From the NCBI GenBank assembly GCA_036877525.1, contig JAZGTH010000002.1:9036501-9100500 (forward strand): DNA of 64,000 nucleotides, written 5' to 3'. Shown in pieces: positions 1-15,100 of the stretch. This stretch comes from Chromobotia macracanthus (taxonomy: Eukaryota > Chordata > Actinopteri > Cypriniformes > Botiidae). The notes below the pieces were generated by a model. The model ran no database searches. It was not told the origin of the DNA and saw nothing but the letters and a program-made list of their open reading frames with translations. A program made the position numbers and the translations under genes. Numbering within the stretch: the stretch's first letter is position 1; each line of letters starts with the position of its first letter.

Positions 1-126
1 TTTCCAAAAAAACAATAACAACAACAATGCTGATCGGCTACTGCATTCTAAGCTTGTTTTTCTAGTTTACCATGTATAAACCAATATGCTAATAAGACAA
101 ATAGCACAAATAAAATGCCACTGTAC

Positions 127-3100
127 CAAAAATGCATTCAGCATGTAAAAGCTGAGGAAGTAGAAGACAGCAATGCTGGAGCCGCAGGTGTACTCCTCTC
201 CAGGCCCATAGTCTGATTTAGGGTCACAGAGTTTTCCATACATACAGGCCAACATGATCTTATGCCATCGCTCTCCAGTGGCAACACTGTCAAGCCAAAC
301 ATTGATCAGCTAGCCTATTATTAAACTAATAAAATAATATTTTAATTGCATATTAACTTTTCAGACTATGTTTTGAACAGAGCATGCCAGATTTACATTT
401 CACTGCTTGTTGTTTATTTACAGAACTGTGTATGTGAGATATAAACAATCTTGAGACAGTATAGCAAAGGTTTAGTCTCCTGATTTAGTTTCCCACTATT
501 TTCCTGCATTGTTTTGTACAATACAAGGTCAGCTTACCGAAATAATAACAAAACAGCTTGTGGGAATGTTTGGAAATTGTTGTTACGATTAATCTCTGAA
601 CCGTCAACCAGTGCGATTTTACCAAACATCTACACAGAGAAAAATTGAGAATTAGAAGAAGAAAAGAACTGGAGAAACTACATGATATTTCAGCTGCTGG
701 GTGAAATTTAGATGACTTCAGCTGACCTGCATGCCAATGACAGCATAGATGAAGAACAGCATGACAATGAGCAGAGCCACATGAGGTAGGGCCTGAGAAA
801 ATCAACACATAATCCTGTACTGTAACATACTGTAAAGCTGTATTACTGTAAGATACAGTAAACTGACATCTGAAAATTTAACACTGAAACCTTTTATAGT
901 CACCAATGTTTTCTACAAATTTCATTAATATAATTTTTATAATCTTTTTTACATTTACACATGGCAGATGCGTTTATTCAACGCAACTTCCGGTACTGTA
1001 CATTTAAGATACACATTTTATTAGTTTATATATTCTCTGGTAATAAAACCCATGACCTTACCATTGCTATACGCAATGCACTGCCAGTATTGTGGGTACT
1101 GTATTTATTATAAATATTTTTTGCTTGAATGCATCATTTTCTTGTCTGACCTGGAAGGACTTAATAAATGTCCACAGAAGGTTCCTGATTCCTTCTGAAC
1201 GATTGAGAAGTTTAATCAGACGCAGCACACGGAACAGACGGAAAAAAGTGATGGTAACTTTGACATTTTCTTCATCCTGTAATTTAATAAAATGATTTAG
1301 TTACACATTCAATATCAAACAAGGCATGATACATTATAAAAAAGTTAGATGAAAAGGTAGTTGTTACTTACAGCTATAGCCTGCATTGGGTTCACTTCCT
1401 GAAACATGAATAGATGCTTTCATTATTTTTATCATTGGTCAACTACTAATCATATTTTTAAATCTGCATGATATAACAATAATATTTAAAGATAAAACCT
1501 TTACAGATACATGAACACAGAAATATCCCTTTTAAATCTTGATGCACAAAGATAAAGCAATATAAATATATTGCAACTGTTTGCTTGTTTTGTAGGCCCT
1601 CTCTGAAAATGCAATTCAAAAAAACTGATCATGCAATAAATTTGAATAACTTTATACAACCAACATCCCAGCTAACAATTCAAGGTTGTAAGAACACTTC
1701 CCTAACATTTCCATTAAGTAACAAAAATGTTAAAAACGTTTTTTTCAAAATGTCCAGTTTTATAGATGTTGTATTAACATTATTGCTTGTTTATGAGAAG
1801 TTTATTTAAACATTTTTTAATTCTGTAATGTTTTAAGACATTTCACTAACTACTTAAGAAAAACGTTTTTGTATAACACAACATATAACGTTAAAACATT
1901 ACCGCAAGAATATTTTGATTTTGATTTTGATACCTTTTAGGGAACGTTAGCCAACGTTCTGAGAATGTTCCTGTTAGCTGGGATACCCCTTTTCACTCTT
2001 AACAAGAGCCAATGCAACATCTTGTCTACAAGCAACTAAGCAAAAATACTCTAGCTGGGGCTAAAAAGTAAAGGTTGTTATTGGCTGACAAAAGATTTCA
2101 TTGGGTTTTCCTTTCTTTAAGCATGAGAGAATGTGAGTTGTATCCACAGCAGACTCATGCAGCCTAGAGTGATATTTACAGCACAACCGTGTAGACACCA
2201 CAGTCCTCCACTGGCCTCCAGAGCAGTCTGAGAAGAACACAGGATGGTTACATTAAACCAGTGAGATATGAGTGAATCTAGTGCATGAGAGAAACTGCAA
2301 TGCATATTGGGATATAAAAGAAACATTAAAACAACATCAAAGTTTCACATAATAATTCAAGTGGTTATTTACACTATATAGATGACAAAAAGTGCATCAT
2401 ATCACTCTTGGTGATGTGCAGCAGTGTGTATTAAATAGCAACATAAAGGTGTGAAGTAAATGATACTATTATTAAGACGAAAAAGAGACACAGCAGGGGT
2501 GAAATGAATCATGATTGTACACTGATGGATGAAGCTGATACAGTTAAGTACGGGTTTAGAATACAAGCCATTGTTGGTCACCATTTGGCACGGTTCTGCT
2601 TTATGACGTTTACAAAACACAGTATATTTGGTCATAATTGTCAAACCCGCTTTGTCGTCATACTCACGTCCACTTCACTGAGGACAACGTCAACGATGCT
2701 GCCGATGACGATGACAAAATCAAACACATTCCAAGGGTCTCCAAAGTAACCCTGAAAATACCAATAAAGTCATAAATTACAGAAATGCTACAAAATTTAG
2801 TTACATAAAGGGCGACTCAGTCAGTACAGCAGAAGTACCTTTGCTTTGAATGCAATGAGCTTGACGATCATCTCACCAGTGAACAGGACGGTGAAGATAA
2901 GATTTAGAGTGTCAGAAAGTTTGGTTATATAATCCGCCTGGTTGCAGTGCTACACCAAGAAGACCAAAAAAGCAGATTATCAAAAAACATTTTGTTATTT
3001 ACCCATATGGCATTATAATTTAACAGACTGAGCATTGCTTGATTATTATAATTCCACACTTTCCCTAAGTCGAAATATGCACACTTCCTCCCTATGCAGT

Positions 3101-6100
3101 GTGCAAAAACACTATGTGAAATGAGTAGGACTTTTCATTGTATTCATGATACAGTAGCAAACAATACCTGGATTGTATAATGCAAGAGATTTTGAAGTGT
3201 GCAACCGGTGGACACTTTTCTATCCCATAATGCCAACTCTTATTTCAAAATCAATGCTGATTAGCAATTTTACACTTTTTGGATTGTAAATAAATTTTAC
3301 ATTTGATATATATATATATAACCAATATTATATGCTGCTTACCTGCATTGCAAGACACAATGTGTTGAGCATGATGAGGAAGAACATAAGATACTCAAAG
3401 TAACAGGATGTTACGAAGTACCAGACACGATACTGGTGTGGGTTTTTGGGGATGTAGCACTTGAGGGGTAGTGCCTTCAGAGCGTACTGCACACACTGAC
3501 GCTGGTGAGGGATGAGAAAAAAAAACATTACAACATCACAGGAATACAGGAATTCTTGTTGCATGCACAATATGTATCATCCCAGCTAACAGGAAACATT
3601 CTCTCAAATTCTCTCAAAGTTATCAAAAAACATTCTGGCAGTGATGTTTCTTTTAACGATTTATTTTAACAATTTATGCCAAATGAATAAATGTAAATGT
3701 AACGTTATATATAATATATATCAAAAAAAAAATTTGTGGAACATTTTAAAAACATTACAGAACTAAAAATTGTTAATACAATGTCTACGTTCTTAGAACT
3801 TTCAAAATGACTTTTTTAATGTTTTTGTAACTTAATGGAAATGTAAGGGAAATGTCTCACCTATAACCTATAATTGTTAGCTGGGATGGACGGGTCTACA
3901 AATTATTGCTTGATCTTAAACTAACTTTTGTGAAACTAACAATGAAAATATACAGTATTCATTGCTGTCTAGATTAAATACCATATAAATAATAACATCA
4001 GAGAACATCAGTTTCCTGCTGGTTACCTGGTTTTTATCCAGCTCACAGTTTTTGTACTCCTGCTCTCCCTGTTCTTGGAATGTGACGATGACAAAGCCCA
4101 CAAAGATGTTCATCATGAAGAAGGCAATGATGATGATGTAGATGACAAAGAATATGGAGATGCCCACTCGGTTGTTGTACACAGGGCCTGAGTCCACTTC
4201 ATCTGAGTCTATGGCTGTATATAGGAGCCTGTTAAAGGTGAATGAAGGGCATTTAAGGAGGCAACATGATCTTGATAAAGAATCAATGCTACATTTAGTT
4301 TAGTCTTGATTGTTTGATTGAGTTAACTTTAGTGTGTTATTTTGTTTTTCTATACAAAATTTTTTAATTTATTTTTTATATTTGCCATATGAAGCTTACT
4401 AGCCATAACATTAAAATAATTATTGACTTATTGATCAGAATTATTATGTAGAAATATATTATGGAGTCCTCTGTTGGATTTAGATTAAAACTTCAGTAGA
4501 CAATCATGGAACAGGCCTCACACAATGCTGATTCTCACTCTGCTACAATTAAAGATCTATTCTGTATGTGTCAGCATTTGACAGGTCTTTCAGAAGACCC
4601 ACTCTGGCCAGCCCTCGAACGTGGAGACAGTGAAGAGCGCCAGCATGCCGTTCAGCACGTTGTCAAAGTTGAAGTTGCTGTTGACCCACTGTCTCTGATG
4701 GACCTCTGCGTCATGGAGGGAGTTCTGCACGTGCTTTATGTACGTTCCTCTGAGAACAACCAAGAGCAAGAGTCTTGCTTCAACTTCTCACCAGCACAGA
4801 GAAACTACATTTAAAACACTAACCCAATTAACAGGGAATGTTCTCAGAATATTGGCTAATATTCTATAAAAGTTCTCTTAAAGTTAAAATCATTCTTGCA
4901 GTGATGTTAGTAGATTTTTTTAATGTTATATATCATAAATACATAAAAAACATAATTCTTACATTAAATAAGTAACATTCATATAACCAGGCAATAATAT
5001 TAATACAATATCTATAAAATTAGACATTTTGAAATTCCTAGAACTTTTAAATACATTTTTTAACACTTTAATTAATGGAAATGTTTGGGAAACGTTCTTA
5101 AAACGTCCTTAAAATTTTTAGCTGAGAAGAATACTCACTGGCACTCCATTTCTGTGTTTTTCAAGGGATCCGTACAAGAGAATAATTTGCCCTTTAAAAT
5201 GAAGGTAATGGGGTGAAAATATAGGTAAGATTATATATTTAGCAGTACATTTACATTTACATTTACTTTTATCCAAAGCGACTTACAAGCGACTTATAGT
5301 GGTACCTTGATCTCAACACAAGAAAGTAAAATTTATTGCACAGTCAGTTTTTTTGTGTTACCTTGAAAAGCTGCACTCCTATGCAGGCAAACATGAAGTC
5401 TAAGAGCATGGTGACCAGAACGATATTACCAATAGTCTTTATGGCTACGAACATACACTGGACAACATGCTGGAAAGTAAAATGTAGGTATATTTAGTAA
5501 CAGGTATAGTGATTTAAAAGTTCCCTGTGTACTTAGATAAGCACTATATAAAATCAGTATCAGACTTGATACTGTGTTTTATGTTTTGGCAGTAACTGAC
5601 TCCATATCTAAATACAAATGGCACAGATCAAAGTGGCTGTTGCTATTTACAAGTAATGATGCAGCAGACACACACACCTTCAATCCTTTGGCTCTGTTGA
5701 TGGCTCTTAAAGGTCTGAGGACCCTCAAGACCCTGAGAATCTTCACCACTGAGATAGTACTAGACCTGCACATACAATCACATGCTTAAATACATGCAAA
5801 ACATTTGCTTCTCTTTGTATTTTATATTCACGGTTGAATATTCCCTGCTTGAAACAAATAGTATGTCTAATATTGCTTCTAATATTGCAACAAAAGGTCG
5901 CTTTATCGGACAGTAAAATGGATGTCTGCTACATGAAACAACATCATATTGAACTCACTCCATTCCCATAGATAAGAGGGAAACGCCCACAACTATGAGA
6001 TCCAGAATATTGAAAGAGTTTCGGCAGAAAGAGCCTGTATGCAGGAACGCTCCATAAACTGTCATCTAAAAATACACCACAGTTCAGAGCCGCATGAAAG

Positions 6101-9100
6101 GTCAACCAGACAAATCTGAGTCAGAGTCAGAGTAGCTTTAATACCATTCCAGCTGTATTACAGCTCCAGGACCAAGGTGCTAAATACAGACACAACGCTG
6201 GACAAGACAACACAAGACGCACACTTAATTGCACATAACTAAATGACCTTAATTAACTAGCTAACTAACTATTTAAAGTGTAACCAAAACATTATACACA
6301 GACTATATAAAGTGCATGTGCACAAACATGTTCAAACAGCATTACAACCACGTAACAAGGAACAAATCTGTACGTCATATGAAGCTGACTAGCGCGTTAC
6401 CTTCAGCACAATCTCAATGGTGAAAACGGTCGTAAAGACAATATCGGCATAAGCCAAGACCTGTGAAATAAACACATACAGATTTTTATGATCTAATAAC
6501 TCATAATCTGATTATTTGATACATTTCAGGCAAACAGTAGATCTGTGATGAGAGTGTTTGGTACCTTGTTTCTGAATGAATGGGGGTCGATGGGGTCTTC
6601 AGCAGCCAGAGAGATACTGCTGAGGAGGATGAAGAGGAGAATGATGTTGGTGAAGGTGGTGTGGTTGATAATCCTGTGGCAAAGTTTACGGAACCTTTCA
6701 ACAGAGACCACAATAAAGAAATTTTAGTTAATAAATGTTAAAATAGCATTCTACTAACGTTACAGCAAGAATGTTTCTGATAACTTTAAGGTAACTTTTA
6801 GAGAATGTCAGCATTATGGAAACTTTTATTGTGAGCTAGGAAATCATTTACTGCCAGTTACAGTTTGTGATGTTTTGAATATTCTCGAATTTTCGTTTCA
6901 ATATCAAGCTTCAGTACCAAGGTAACATTATCTAAGGAAATGTAATGTCTTGTGAAGCTCTGAAAGCATCACTCAGAATAGGATGAAAATGTTTTGTACC
7001 ACTTACTGTTTCCAGCAAAAATGTTTTTATAGCTGTCATAGAATTTTATTATAGCTTATTTCTAAACAAAACTTTACATGGTTTGTTTTTCACAGGCATT
7101 TTACCAAACACAGATATTATTGGGCTATTGTTTAAACACAAATAGTCAAGCAAAAAGCCTCACTTATTCTGTGGGCCAAAAATAAAGAAGGAGCTGGCTT
7201 CAGGCATGGGTACCACTGTTTCCTTCAGCTGCAGGTCAGCCATGGGTCTTGGTCTTGGGCTGAGGGGGATCTCTGGTTCCTCTTCTTCATCATCACCTGA
7301 GCAGAAGATGAAGCTATGAGCAGAACTACAGCAGCACTGACAGTTCAAACAAACTACATGTATGTTTGTATTATACATGTGCAAAATAAGCACTGATTCA
7401 GAACAAAACACTTATTTAAGAGCTTCTATCAGGAAGAAAGAAAATATTCATTACATTACTTTACAGCTTTGGTTGTGAATCAGACTATATTTAACAGTTT
7501 ACATAATAATGTGTGTTTAATTTTACACAGGTTGAGAATCAAATGAGAACAGACAGCACAGTGGTTTGAAATGTGCTCCATAAATGAGCTTATAGACTGG
7601 AGCTAAGAATACGTTTTACTTATAATAGATCTTCTCAGAGTATCACCCATTCCGTGTTTAGAACTGTACCATGCAGTCTGAGACAGGGTTTTATGAATTG
7701 CTTAGTGGATTTATGAATCAGATAAACCCTTGAATCTGTTTTTGTGCTGAGCTCACATCTTTCAGTCTCACCTGGGAAGTCTGCAGGAGGGAAGGGGTCC
7801 TTCACTTCATTCACATTTGATTCAAACTCATCGACCTTGAGCTGAGGAACATTATTAAATTCTGTTTAATTAGCTGATATCACTCAGTAAAGGAAAATAA
7901 ATAAACATTATGAAGTTCATTAAGTTCAGTGTATGACCTAAACATATTATTCTCCCAGCACAGCAAAAGGTTTACACTTGTTATTATGTTGTCAGTTGTA
8001 TTCTGGGTGGCGTTAGACTTACTTTGGCTGTGGTGGGCATCCCTTCAGCTTTGGACCTGGACTCCATTAGTCTCTTGGCCATCAAGGCCTTCTCCTCCTC
8101 ACTCTTTTCTGGCAACGTTCTAACTTGATAAATGAGGGAGATAGTAAGTGCTTACTAGGTAATAAATAGTCTAACAATAACAAATATAATGTAAATTTCT
8201 CTGGTTCAAATAGGCATTCTGATTGGCATCATTTAAAGCTGCATCTGTAACTTTTGACTCTCTATCGCCATCTCTGTTTAAAAAATAAATAAATTGCAGG
8301 TTACTTTATGTACTTTAAAAATGTTAATTCAAATGAAGCCAAATGGACACTTTCCAGAAAATCACATCTTACAGCTCAAATTATAAATCATTATTATAAG
8401 CTTACTACTGCGAAAAGGATAGGAGACCATTTTAAACACTGATCTGTTATGTACTTACTCAATAACTGATTTTTGTTTGTTTTTAACTTAAAAAGTTAAG
8501 GATTGCGGCTTGAATGAAACAATACAATTGAAGGTGATAAAGTGTCACCTCATAAGCTTTCTTCTGGCTTTCTCTTCTGCCTTCTCTTTCTGTGCTTCTG
8601 TCAAACTCTCAGCTTCAGCCAGATTGTCCACAGCAATGGCCAAGAAAACATTTAAAAGAACAACTGATAGACAGTTAAGCTAAGGAAATACATTTAATTG
8701 CCTTTTCACAACAACAAAACATTACTGGACCCAAAACAACAGCAACACCGATAAATGTATAGCAGATATTTTTACAGCATCCTGTGAGATTACCATATTG
8801 TATAACATTTATCATCTGCAAGCACTTCTGTGCAAAAGATACAGTTTCCACAAAAGTAGAGGATTATGAAGTAAATGCTGACAAGAATTCCTGGGGATGC
8901 TGGTCCACCATGAGCCATAATTCCATTGAACATGATTGTATCCCACTCTTCTCCTGTTAAGACCTGAAAACAAAAACAAACTGTCAGCCTCACATAAAAG
9001 CACAGTTTCACTAAAACAGCCATCAGAGTACCTGGAACACACTGATGAGGGCCTGTGGAAAGTTGTCGAAATTACTGCGCTGAATCTCTCTGTCTGGAAA

Positions 9101-12100
9101 GTTGAATTTCCCGCCGAAGACCTGCATGCCGAGGAGGGCGAAGATGACGATAAAGAGGAAAAGCAGCAGGAGCAGAGAGGCAATAGAGCGAATTGAATTG
9201 AGCAAAGATGCAACCAGGTTACGAAGTGACGTCCAGTACCTAGAGACCAATGAGAGGAAATCTTGGTGGAGGATACAATTAGCAAACAATGGTGAAAAAA
9301 GGCCATATTTTTGCACTGTATATAATAACAAATATTATGATAAGAAACCATCATTTTCATATATGCTATTGTGGAAACTGAATTCTTTGTTTTATGAGTA
9401 AGTGCTATAAAATGTGGTTTTAATCTTAGATTCAGATAAAGGTAAATAAATTCTGTAAAAAGTGTAAATAAGTGACCCTACCTTGTGACCTTAAACAAGC
9501 GCAGAAGTCGTATGCATCTCATCACAGAGATCCCCAGCGGTGTCATGATTTCCGATGCCACCAGAACTATCTCCAAAATTCCAATCGTGACCACGAAGCA
9601 ATCGAATCGGTTGAAGACCGACATGAAATAAGATCTCAGGCCAAACGCATACATCTTCATAACCATCTCAATCGTGAAACACGTGAGCAGGATTGAATTG
9701 GCTATGTCTGCAACGCAGAGACAACATCTCAGATTTTGTATGCTCTGCATTTCCAAAAATATTCATGAAAACATCAAGAACCCACAAACATGTCATCACT
9801 AAATGGGAGTTGGGCATCTGTTGCTTTATGAAACAGACCTTGGAAACGTGTTAGGGATTCAGACTGGTGGTGATGCTCTGTAGCAATGGCCAGGGTGTTG
9901 AGTAACACAATGAAGAGAACCCACCAGGTGAAGAATTTCGATTTCACCCAACCATGACACTTCCTCCTTAACACAATGTTCCACCGGCGGGCGAGTCGAC
10001 TGGGTTACAGAGCAAACATTGGATGTAGATGAGATGCATTTTAATGCATGATGCATACTGCATTTTTATTTTTTTATTTTTATTTTGAGGGCATACTTAC
10101 TAGTAATAGACCACCCGGTTGATTCCCTCCATCTGATATAGGCTGTCTGTTTCTGAACCTGTGTCCCTTCTAGAAAGAAGACCTGGAGAGAAACCAAAGA
10201 AACTTTAATAATGCTACACTGAAAGAAAACCCACTGAAATAAAGAGAGAATGGAGAGACTTGCCTGCCATATCTCCGTCCATTTCCGCTTGAGTGATCCA
10301 TTCCATGTAGCCTTTGAGATCTTCATCCATTTGTTCGCGCTCTCGTAGCTTCTGGTACTCTCCTCGTGAGCGTGACTTCTCCCTCTCCTTAGTAAACTCC
10401 CTAAAACACGAAGAACACATCTTCATTGGGAGACAAAGCAGTTATGATCCATGTGAAGTAATAATGTAACTATAAATTGCTAATCAAAACTTTAAATTAT
10501 TCTTGTACCCGCTCAAAACTCCAAGGACCAGATTGAGAATGAAAAAAGTGCCCAGCAGTATTAGAGTCAGGAAGTAAATCCAAGGCCAATCATTTCCCAG
10601 AGCATCATTAACCTGAAAAATAAACTTATTAATACATGATATATACAATATACATGATGTGACAAACATATGCCTGGCTTAAAGGCAAAATAGGAGATCT
10701 TTTCCAGAAACATTTTTATAATGCTGGTTAAAAGTTAAAAGTAAAGTGGTCTAAATATATTCCTATAAACATATGTACTGTGGAAAGCCAGGACCATAAA
10801 ATGTTTGTCCAATCATTGCATTTGGTCCGAATACAATGATAGGAACCTATTTGTCTTTCAAACTATGTATTTGCACACCTCTGCACACTATTGGAGGAGG
10901 CATGGCTTTGGAGAGCACTCTGAAGGGAGGATGGGATGTTATACTTTCAAAGCTAGGTTGCTTTAGCTAGCCTCTCCGAAATTGCCTACTCTACTTTTAA
11001 GATTAGGGTTAGAGCATCTTAAGGTTCTATATTTATGCACAACTTAGAGATTGTCTTTTCTATAGCTCAACTGGTAGCTATAAAATGCCTCTAGTAAAAG
11101 CCACGTTTGAGGATTTAATGAATTAAATAGCTTGAATACACTATAAGATGCTTTGTATAAAAAAAACGAACCTTTCAAACGATTATAAATTGTAAGAACA
11201 TCATGTCTATAAGTAATTACCCAGTAAAGCACTTCAGTCCAGCTCTCTGTTGTGATACACTGGAAGACTGTAAGCATAGCAAAGCCAAAGTTGTCAAAAT
11301 GGGTGATGCCAAAGTTGGGACCAGGCCAACCCCCACGACATTCAGTCCCGTTGATGGTGCAGCGACGGCCATGTCCAGCCTGAGCACAGGGTGACGGTTT
11401 CTCATTCTCCCTGATAGCAATGATGTCTGGAACAGCCAAAACACAACATATTGCACTGCTGTGTTAGTATATTATCATGAAGATATACAAGGTATTTTGG
11501 AATCTGTATTTATTAGAGTTTTTAAAACACATTGAACTCACTAGTGTCTGCATAGTAACATGTTTTGTGCATTTTACACTTGAACAACTCCAGGCCCATG
11601 ATGGCATAAATGGTGACCATGAAGAACACCAGCAGAGCAATGTGAAAGAGAGGCAACATGGACTTTAGGATAGAGCTCATCACCACCTGCAGACCTGGAG
11701 GACAAGAGTTTTAACAGATGATCTTATCCATCCCTTTTTTACTGGTGAGAGGATTATCTTAACTTGATCTTATATGATTATCTTGGTGATTACCTATAGT
11801 TCCTATAGTATAGTAGGCATGTGTAGAATGCATTGTTAACTGTTTCACTGTTTAGAAGGTTCTTACTGGGAACTCCCGAGACGAGACGCAATGGTCGCAA
11901 CACCCTGAACGCTCTAAGGGCCTTCATGTCAAAACCGCCTCCTTTTTCTATGGGAACTCCTGCTATTGTGTTAATGGTGTCCACAACTAGTGTAAAGAGC
12001 CTGTGGAAGCAGTTTAAAAGCTGCTTTCAAAGGATTGTTACATGGGAAAGTAAAACAATTAACAGGTGGATTTCATTGTATGGATCATTAATACACTATA

Positions 12101-15100
12101 ATAATACCGCTAATTTTCATGATAAATCTCATCTTACCCCATGAACACTATGACAAAGTCTAATATGTTCCAACAGTTTCGTAAATACGCTCCTTCATGG
12201 AACAGTAAGCCATAGGCTATTATCTTAAGAAAGCACTCCAGGGTGAAAATGACCAGAAAGATGTATTCCAAACTCTCCTGCAATGAAATACAGAATTCAG
12301 TGTTATAAAACAGTTCCATGGCATATATACAATTATTATAATTATATAATTCAAATGTATATATTTATATATACATATATAAACATGCAATACTGTATGC
12401 ATGTATATAAATATGTCCTCAGATCTTCTGTGAGGATATAATGTGTGTGTTTACACACAGAACATAGACTACCATGCTTGTGTTGATTAATTTGTGCTTC
12501 TTATTCTACAGTAGAGATGTTCGACCTCATTCTGAGCAGGTCTTCTGAGATCAACTCTCAGCTCCTGTTTCATGACTTAGTATCTGAGGAATGGCCAGCC
12601 CACCAGCATGAGTCACTGTAACCTCAAGGAGGAGCAGTGGGGGGGTAAATAAATAAGTTGGGCTCAGATTTGTGCCATTTGAAATGTAATAACACCCAGA
12701 ATATGACTGCACATACTAGTGGAAATAGTGTGTGACCCAGATACCTCCAATAAAGCTTGAGTCATGTTTGCGTAATACAGTAGATTTGTCATTATTTTCT
12801 AATGTTAATGTAGCCATAAAAAAAGATTATAAATGACAAGGAATAAACTTCTGCCACCAATTTTCCAATAATAGCAACTTACCAGTAACCTTAAAAAAAC
12901 TGCTGTAGCCACATGGGGTAAACAATCTCATAAGTGTGCAGTAGACTGTTGATGTGAGACAACACAGTCAAGCCAATAGAATGTCCATTAGTACAATAAT
13001 TTCCCCATGTGTCACTAAAATCCACTTCTCATAGTTCAGTGTATCTTTAACCCCACACTCATACCTTTGGATCTCAGATGCATCTAAACCTGCATGCGCT
13101 GCATGCCCCAAACCAGTGACAAAATAACATAGCACCTACTACAAAACATGCTACAGGCTGTAAATTGCAATCCAGGTATAAAATTATTTCTAATGACCAA
13201 ATTACACAAGCTTGTACAAAATGAATCTACAACAATCTTTTTTAAGTCCAGTGAATAAAGCCAACTGGATAAAACTGGAACCACACACATACAGGTTCAA
13301 TTTCAAGCAACACGCATCCCTTTCATAACACAAGAGTCAAAGTCCAAGAAGGCAAAAGGCTGAACAACACTTTATTCTGGATAAAGTTTCTCTCAAAGTT
13401 TTTTGGAAACACACCAGATGGTGTCTAATCCAATTCATCTAGTTGTATAAGTCTTTGCTACTAAACCTTCTGAAACCTTCTTGTTTCATCTCCTTGTGAG
13501 GTTCATTCTTGGATAAGAGTTGATGCACAGATTATGTTTTCTTACGGTCCAACTGACGGTCCAAAATTCCTTGCAGTATCACGCTAAACAAAACAAATCA
13601 TAATCTGTATGATGTAGACCAGCTTCAGAGCATCTTACCAGTGTTAAGTTGGTGCTGTTGGTGTCCTCTTCAGGCATGGGAAGAAACACAGCCAGAGCTA
13701 CACAGTTAGCAAAGATGGTTAGCAGAATAATGATTTCAAAGGGCCTGAAAAAAACTGATCAGGAAAACATTACACACAAATATTAGGTGGATTTAATTAC
13801 TTAGTGATACTTAGCAGCCAGGTTCCTATTTCAACACTAGACAAGCACAAAAAAATGAATAAGCACTGGCTTTGGTGAAATATTTACTAGTTGGCTGTTA
13901 ACTAACATAATTGTTGGTTTAAAACAAATTATGAGAACGACAGTGTGGCCTGCGATAATGTAAGTGATTAAGGTGCAAGAAATACAAATCAAAAACCGTG
14001 CAACTGTGAACTAATAACTGTGCAACAAAATCTCTCTCGCTTTCTTGCATTAGAGAGAGGAAAATGTGCCACCAGAGAACTCAAGCTGGTGACATTTGTG
14101 CGGCATCCCTCGCAGTGCAAAATTAGCACGTCTTCAACGTTTTAGTTGTAGGTGCAGCAGTGTTGCCAACCCAGTGGTTTTCCCGCAGAATTGGACTGCT
14201 TGTAAGGTACATTATACATATATATGTATACAATAAAATGTAATGGAAATTTCAAGAAATATTTAGTAAATATGTAATATGGCAGGGCCCCTAAATAATG
14301 AACGAACATTCTGTCTTCGTAAAGAGTGGATTCTTTAGAATAATCAGTCATCTAATATTGCTATGCCAAAAGCCTGTATAATAAATGCAGCCTTCAATTA
14401 TTTGTGAAATGTTTGTGCATTTCTGCCTCTAGATTGCTCGTTCAGAATTTCCCTGCCTACTCAGTATCACAGAATATTTTTCAAGTTTAAATACAAACTC
14501 ACAAACACTTCTAGATGAAGTTCCCTTTTGAATCATCTTCTGATGCTTTCATTTTTTTTAACTAATCAGGATATAAAAGTCTCACATACTCTTAGTTCAT
14601 AAAGCAAACATTTTTTCTAAATGTCAGTTTTGCGTCAGAGGGTGCTCTCAAAGAGGAAGTGAACAAACCACATCCAAATATTTCCAAACTGACAAAAACC
14701 TATGTTTATGTAAGATCCTCACAGCATTGGTGACACATCTATGTGTACTCATATTTTTTATTTGCTCCTTTTATTTGCTTAAAAGTAAGGTGTGCAACAA
14801 ACCCTACAAAGCAATGTTAAAACACCAAAAGCTGTCCAGCTGGACAATTAGCACTAAGATATAGTCTTATTAATAGTGTTTGCCGACTGGCTGTAAATAG
14901 TATAGGGTTTATAACCTTATCAGCAACCATGTGAAAACCTGAGCCAACTGTTTGACCGTGATGAGTCTTAAAAGCTTAACACCTTAATTCACAACTGGCA
15001 GCAGAAATGTCTGCTGGAGATTAAATGAAACTACTGTCTTTTATTCTCCATTTGCTAAATCATAGTATCTGTCATGGGGCAGTTTTTGAACATACGCAGC

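Noticed and set aside
4506..4814. A 102-codon plus-strand open frame
   Set aside because: It is the complement of the cacna1s exon at 4749-4603 that encodes the repeat III pore loop.
8812..9360. A 182-codon minus-strand open frame
   Set aside because: It is the wrong frame across two real cacna1s exons (9239-9032 and 8963-8843) and the intron between them.
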